Assembly: GCF_000721605.1 (NCBI RefSeq)
Contig: NZ_JOIZ01000008.1
Location: 121,821 to 185,820 of the forward strand
Direction of reading: 5' to 3'
Origin: Streptomyces sp. NRRL S-37
GTDB taxonomy: Bacteria > Actinomycetota > Actinomycetes > Streptomycetales > Streptomycetaceae
DNA: 64,000 bases
This document shows positions 61,021 to 64,000 of this stretch, piece by piece (within the stretch, counting starts at the first letter, position 1; each line of letters begins with the position of its first letter). A model generated the notes under the pieces. That model had not been told where the DNA came from. It searched no databases and saw only the letters and a program-made list of their open reading frames with translations. Made by a program: the position numbers and the translations under genes.

Positions 61021-64000
61021 TCAGTCCCCGGCCTGCCGCACCCACTGGGCGAGCCGGCCGAGTTCGTCCGTGAGGGCCGCCACGAACGCCTTGCGTGTCG
61101 CGGCGGAGTGCCGGTTGGTGCTGAAGCCCACGGTGAGGTTGAGCCGGCCCGCGACCACGAACCCGATCACGTCGACGGTCCGGAACCGGGTGCCGGTGCC
61201 GCTGCGCTGCCTGCCGTAGGCCATGCGCGGCACGCTCAGCAGGTCACTGCGCAGGAACACCTCGTCGACCTGGCCGAGGTAGTTCACGCCGATCTGCGCC
61301 GCGGGCAGCCCGCGCAGCGCCTCGGCCTCGGGCCGGCCGGACAGGTACGTCAGCAGGCCGTGCCCGGCCCCCCGGCCCGGCAGCGCCTCGACCTGGTCGC
61401 GCACCCGGCGCAACGCCTCGTCGGCCGGCAGGGCGGGGTCGTGCTCGAACAGTACGGGCACCAGTGTGGAGAAACGGCCCACCGTGCGGCTGACGTCGGC
61501 GTCCGGCACCGGGAGGTCGCGGCCGTGCCGCTCCAGGTCGACGAGGACCCGCCGCGCACCGTCGTCGTCCGGGTACGTGGCGTGCAGGGCGCGCACCGCC
61601 GCGGAGCACAGGACTTCGGACAAGTCGGCCCTGATGTGCCGGGGCAGCAGGCGCACCAGCGCGTCGGTCACCTCGCGGTCGACGCGCACGGTGACGTTCT
61701 CCAGCGATTCCAGCGAGTTGGGGCCCTCCGTGCCGTCCACCGGGAAGGGCGGGGTGTTCCGGCGGGCCTCGCTCGCCCAGTAACCGGATTCGGCCGTCAC
61801 CTCCGGGGAGTTCGCGTACTCGGCGAGCCCCCGGGCCCAGGACCGGAACGACGTCGTCCGCGGCGGCAGCGTTCCCTCGCCACCGGCCTCCAGGTCGGCG
61901 TAGCCGCCGAGCAGGTCCTCCAGGAGGATGCGGCCCGAGTAGTGGTCGACCGCCAGCCAGTGCGCGAGGAACAGCACGCAGTGCGGCCGGTCCCCCATGT
62001 CGAAGTAGGCCATGCGCAGCAGTGGCCCGCGGCCGAGGTCGAGACTGGCCTGGAGCTCGTCGCTGATCTCGACGCTGCGCTTCTTCTGGGCCCGGCTGTC
62101 CAGGTGCGACAGGTCGTGGACCGTGAACGGCAGCGGCTCCGCCTCGTCCTGCGGCGCCACGTGCGCCGTCCAGGCGCCGTCGGCGTCCTGGGCGAAGCGC
62201 AGCCGCAACGCGTCATGGTGCTCGAGGACGCGGCCGAGTGCCCGGGCCAGTACGGCGGGGTCGAGCGGCCGCTGCAGCGCCAGCAGGAAGGAGGCGTCGT
62301 TCCAGTGGTGGCGTTGCGGCAGGTCCTGGGAGAGGAACCAGCGCTGCGAAGGTGTCATTCCGGTCGGTCCGACCGGGTCGTCCGGGGTGGAGCCGACCGA
62401 CGCCGAACCCGCGGCCAGTGCCTGGCCGGTGATGGTGGGGTGGGCGAAGACGTCGGCGAGTCGCAGGCGCAACCCGTGCCGGTCGGCGGCGGCGGTGGCG
62501 CGCAGGGCGAGCAGGGAGTCCGCGCCGAGTTCGAAGAGGTTCGCCGTGGTGGACAGCGGCTCGGACGGGTTGAGCAGTTCCGACCAGACCTGGACAAGGG
62601 CGTGCTCGACGGGGGTGGCCGCGGGCGTGTGGACGGTGACGGTCCGGGTGCGGGAGGGAGCGGGCAGGGCCTTGCGGTCCACCTTGCCGTTGCCGCTGAG
62701 CGGGATCTCGTCGATGGCGATCAGGACGGGCGGGACCATGTACGAGGGGATCTTGGCCTCGAGCCACTCCCTCAGTGCACCGGTGTCGACGTCGGCCTCC
62801 GGCGTCACGTAGGACACCAGTCGTTTGCCGCCCTGACCGGTGGTGTCGGTGACCGTCACGGCCCCACTGACCCGTGGGTGCGCGGCCAGCGCGGCGTCGA
62901 TCTCGCCGAGTTCGATGCGGTAGCCGTTGATCTTGACCTGCTGGTCCTCGCGCCCGAGGAACTCGATCGTGCCGTCGGGCCGGAACCGGCCGAGGTCACC
63001 CGTCCGGTACAGGCGTTCCCCGGTGCGGGGGTGGACGATGAAGGACCGCGCCGTCTTCTCCTCGTCCTTCCAGTACCCCAGCGCCGTTCCCGCACCGCCG
63101 ATGAAGATCCCACCCGTCGCGTACGGCGGCCGTACCCGCAGCCGGCTGTCCAGTACGTACATGGTCTGGTTCGCGAGCGCCGTCCCGTAGGGGATGCTCG
63201 CCCAGCCCGGGTCCACCTCGGTGACCGGGTGGTGGATCGACCAGATCGACGCCTCCGTCGCCCCGCCCAGGCTCATCACCCGCACGCCCGGGAACGTCTT
63301 CCACGCCCGCTCCGGCAGCGACAGCGGGATCCAGTCACCGGAGAGCATCACCATCCGCAGCCCCGCCCGGGGCTCGTGCCGCGCCCGGTGCTCGGCATAA
63401 AGCTCGAACAGGGCGGGCACGGAGTTCCAGACCGTCACACCGTGGGCGTCGGCGAGCTCGCCCCAGTGCTGCGGGTCACGCTCCGACCCCGGGTCCGGGA
63501 GCACCAGGGCCGCACCGGCCGCGAGAGTGCCGAAGATGTCCCACACCGACAGATCGAAGCTCAGGCTGGACACACCCAGCACCCGGTCACCGGCCGTCAG
63601 CCCGATGCGCTCGTCGATGTCCTCGACGGTGTTGCGGGCGCCCCGGTGATCGATCATCACCCCCTTCGGCACACCCGTCGAACCGGAGGTGAAAATGATG
63701 TACGCCAGGTCCGTCACCGCCCGCCGGACGATGTGACCACCCGGCTCGGGCCCGGCTCCCTCCGCGGTGACCGCCACCGCCGTCACACCCGCCGGCCACG
63801 GCCCCTCTTCCGCCCCGGGCTGAGTCAGAACAACCCGGGCCCCGGTGTGTTCGACCAGGTAGGAGATACGTTCAGCGGGCAGGGCGGGGTCGACCGGAAC
63901 ATAGACACACCCGGCCCGCAGCACCCCCAGCACCGCCGCGACCTGCTCCCACCCCTTACGCATCGAGACCACGACCCGGTCCCCGAGCCGTGCCCCCAAC
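61021..64000 (-). CDS. Nonribosomal peptide synthetase, 3' part (A-T-E domains), cut by the window edge
   Basis: The last 992 residues of an NRPS; the N-terminus lies past the right edge. The adenylation domain (about residues 1-455) has IIFTSGSTGVPKG, YRTGDLGRF, NGYRIELGEID and NGKVDRKALP. Its specificity residues, read by motif spacing against GrsA, are D149 L150 W153 N192 M218 S220 L244 I252 W253 plus the A10 Lys, close to the known Cys code DLYNLSLIWK. The T domain has Ser495 in LGADSLLAL. The rest is an epimerisation-type domain (HHWND, DLERHGRD, VGRFSTL, GVNYLGQ), but the HHxxxDG site reads HWLAVDH, with Trp681 in place of the catalytic His. There is no thioesterase or following condensation domain. 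Confidence 0.9.
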   Translation of the reverse strand, partial: LGARLGDRVVVSMRKGWEQVAAVLGVLRAGCVYVPVDPALPAERISYLVEHTGARVVLTQPGAEEGPWPAGVTAVAVTAEGAGPEPGGHIVRRAVTDLAYIIFTSGSTGVPKGVMIDHRGARNTVEDIDERIGLTAGDRVLGVSSLSFDLSVWDIFGTLAAGAALVLPDPGSERDPQHWGELADAHGVTVWNSVPALFELYAEHRARHEPRAGLRMVMLSGDWIPLSLPERAWKTFPGVRVMSLGGATEASIWSIHHPVTEVDPGWASIPYGTALANQTMYVLDSRLRVRPPYATGGIFIGGAGTALGYWKDEEKTARSFIVHPRTGERLYRTGDLGRFRPDGTIEFLGREDQQVKINGYRIELGEIDAALAAHPRVSGAVTVTDTTGQGGKRLVSYVTPEADVDTGALREWLEAKIPSYMVPPVLIAIDEIPLSGNGKVDRKALPAPSRTRTVTVHTPAATPVEHALVQVWSELLNPSEPLSTTANLFELGADSLLALRATAAADRHGLRLRLADVFAHPTITGQALAAGSASVGSTPDDPVGPTGMTPSQRWFLSQDLPQRHHWNDASFLLALQRPLDPAVLARALGRVLEHHDALRLRFAQDADGAWTAHVAPQDEAEPLPFTVHDLSHLDSRAQKKRSVEISDELQASLDLGRGPLLRMAYFDMGDRPHCVLFLAHWLAVDHYSGRILLEDLLGGYADLEAGGEGTLPPRTTSFRSWARGLAEYANSPEVTAESGYWASEARRNTPPFPVDGTEGPNSLESLENVTVRVDREVTDALVRLLPRHIRADLSEVLCSAAVRALHATYPDDDGARRVLVDLERHGRDLPVPDADVSRTVGRFSTLVPVLFEHDPALPADEALRRVRDQVEALPGRGAGHGLLTYLSGRPEAEALRGLPAAQIGVNYLGQVDEVFLRSDLLSVPRMAYGRQRSGTGTRFRTVDVIGFVVAGRLNLTVGFSTNRHSAATRKAFVAALTDELGRLAQWVRQAGD

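Noticed and set aside
1..64000. Search for tRNA, rRNA, insertion sequences, integrases and CRISPR arrays
   Set aside because: No cloverleaf-like genes, transposase motifs or regularly spaced repeats were recognised by eye; a tRNAscan or covariance search could still find a small RNA.

Overview
The window reads as chromosomal DNA of a Streptomyces-type actinobacterium. The evidence is very high GC in third codon positions, frequent GTG starts, GGAGG-type ribosome sites, dense 4-bp start/stop overlaps (ATGA/GTGA), a coproporphyrin-type heme pair (HemQ and CgoX/HemY), TIGR04222, DUF4349 and DUF5134 genes, and one rare TTA codon in a biosynthetic gene. No tRNA, rRNA, transposase, integrase or CRISPR array was recognised.

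Region 1 (about 1-24,200) holds conserved and peripheral chromosomal genes: a ZapE-like ATPase; a beta carbonic anhydrase coupled to a SulP transporter behind a leader rich in inverted repeats; an SPFH protein; a Tat-exported PhoX-like protein; an FAD oxidoreductase fused to a Rieske domain; a NodB-type deacetylase lipoprotein; a PTH2-like protein; two tandem secreted GH76 alpha-mannanases behind a LacI-type operator; a C45 acyltransferase-like enzyme; a DUF692 (multinuclear iron oxidase family) enzyme with a TIGR04222 membrane partner; a secreted TAP-like peptidase; the heme genes; a DUF4349 lipoprotein; and a CoA-disulfide-reductase-like flavoprotein.

Region 2 (about 23,700-42,300, minus strand) is mostly one long, tightly coupled gene row encoding discrete polyketide/fatty-acid-type enzymes. 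It has two acyl carrier proteins, three ketosynthases with the catalytic Cys, three ketosynthase-like proteins without it, a ketoreductase, a pair of hot-dog dehydratases (one lacking the catalytic His), a FabI/FabL-like enoyl reductase, a double hot-dog protein, two alpha/beta hydrolases, a DsbA/HCCA-isomerase-like protein and a crotonase/HCDH-like fusion with a degraded dehydrogenase half. An F420/LLM-type oxidoreductase and an SCP2-like protein lie at its head. An ECF sigma factor with small partners lies at its tail. I read this as a reducing, type II-like (dissociated) polyketide synthase.

Region 3 (about 42,500-57,700) carries tailoring, export and regulation genes: two paralogous FAD monooxygenases, two P450s, a tandem SnoaL-like protein, a nitroreductase-family protein, a MerR regulator divergent from a thioredoxin-reductase-like flavoprotein plus an MFS exporter, two methyltransferases, a Baeyer-Villiger-type flavoprotein and a class III aminotransferase.

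Region 4 (57,700-64,000) has a BlaI/M56 regulatory pair with a small membrane protein, a large polytopic membrane protein, and the C-terminal part of an NRPS (A-T-E order). The A domain has a cysteine-like specificity code and the terminal E-type domain has lost its catalytic His. Regions 2-4 together look like one hybrid polyketide-peptide gene cluster that continues past the right edge. The product cannot be named from the sequence; a reduced acyl chain modified by amination, N- or O-methylation, several oxidations and attachment to or of an amino acid is the inferred logic.
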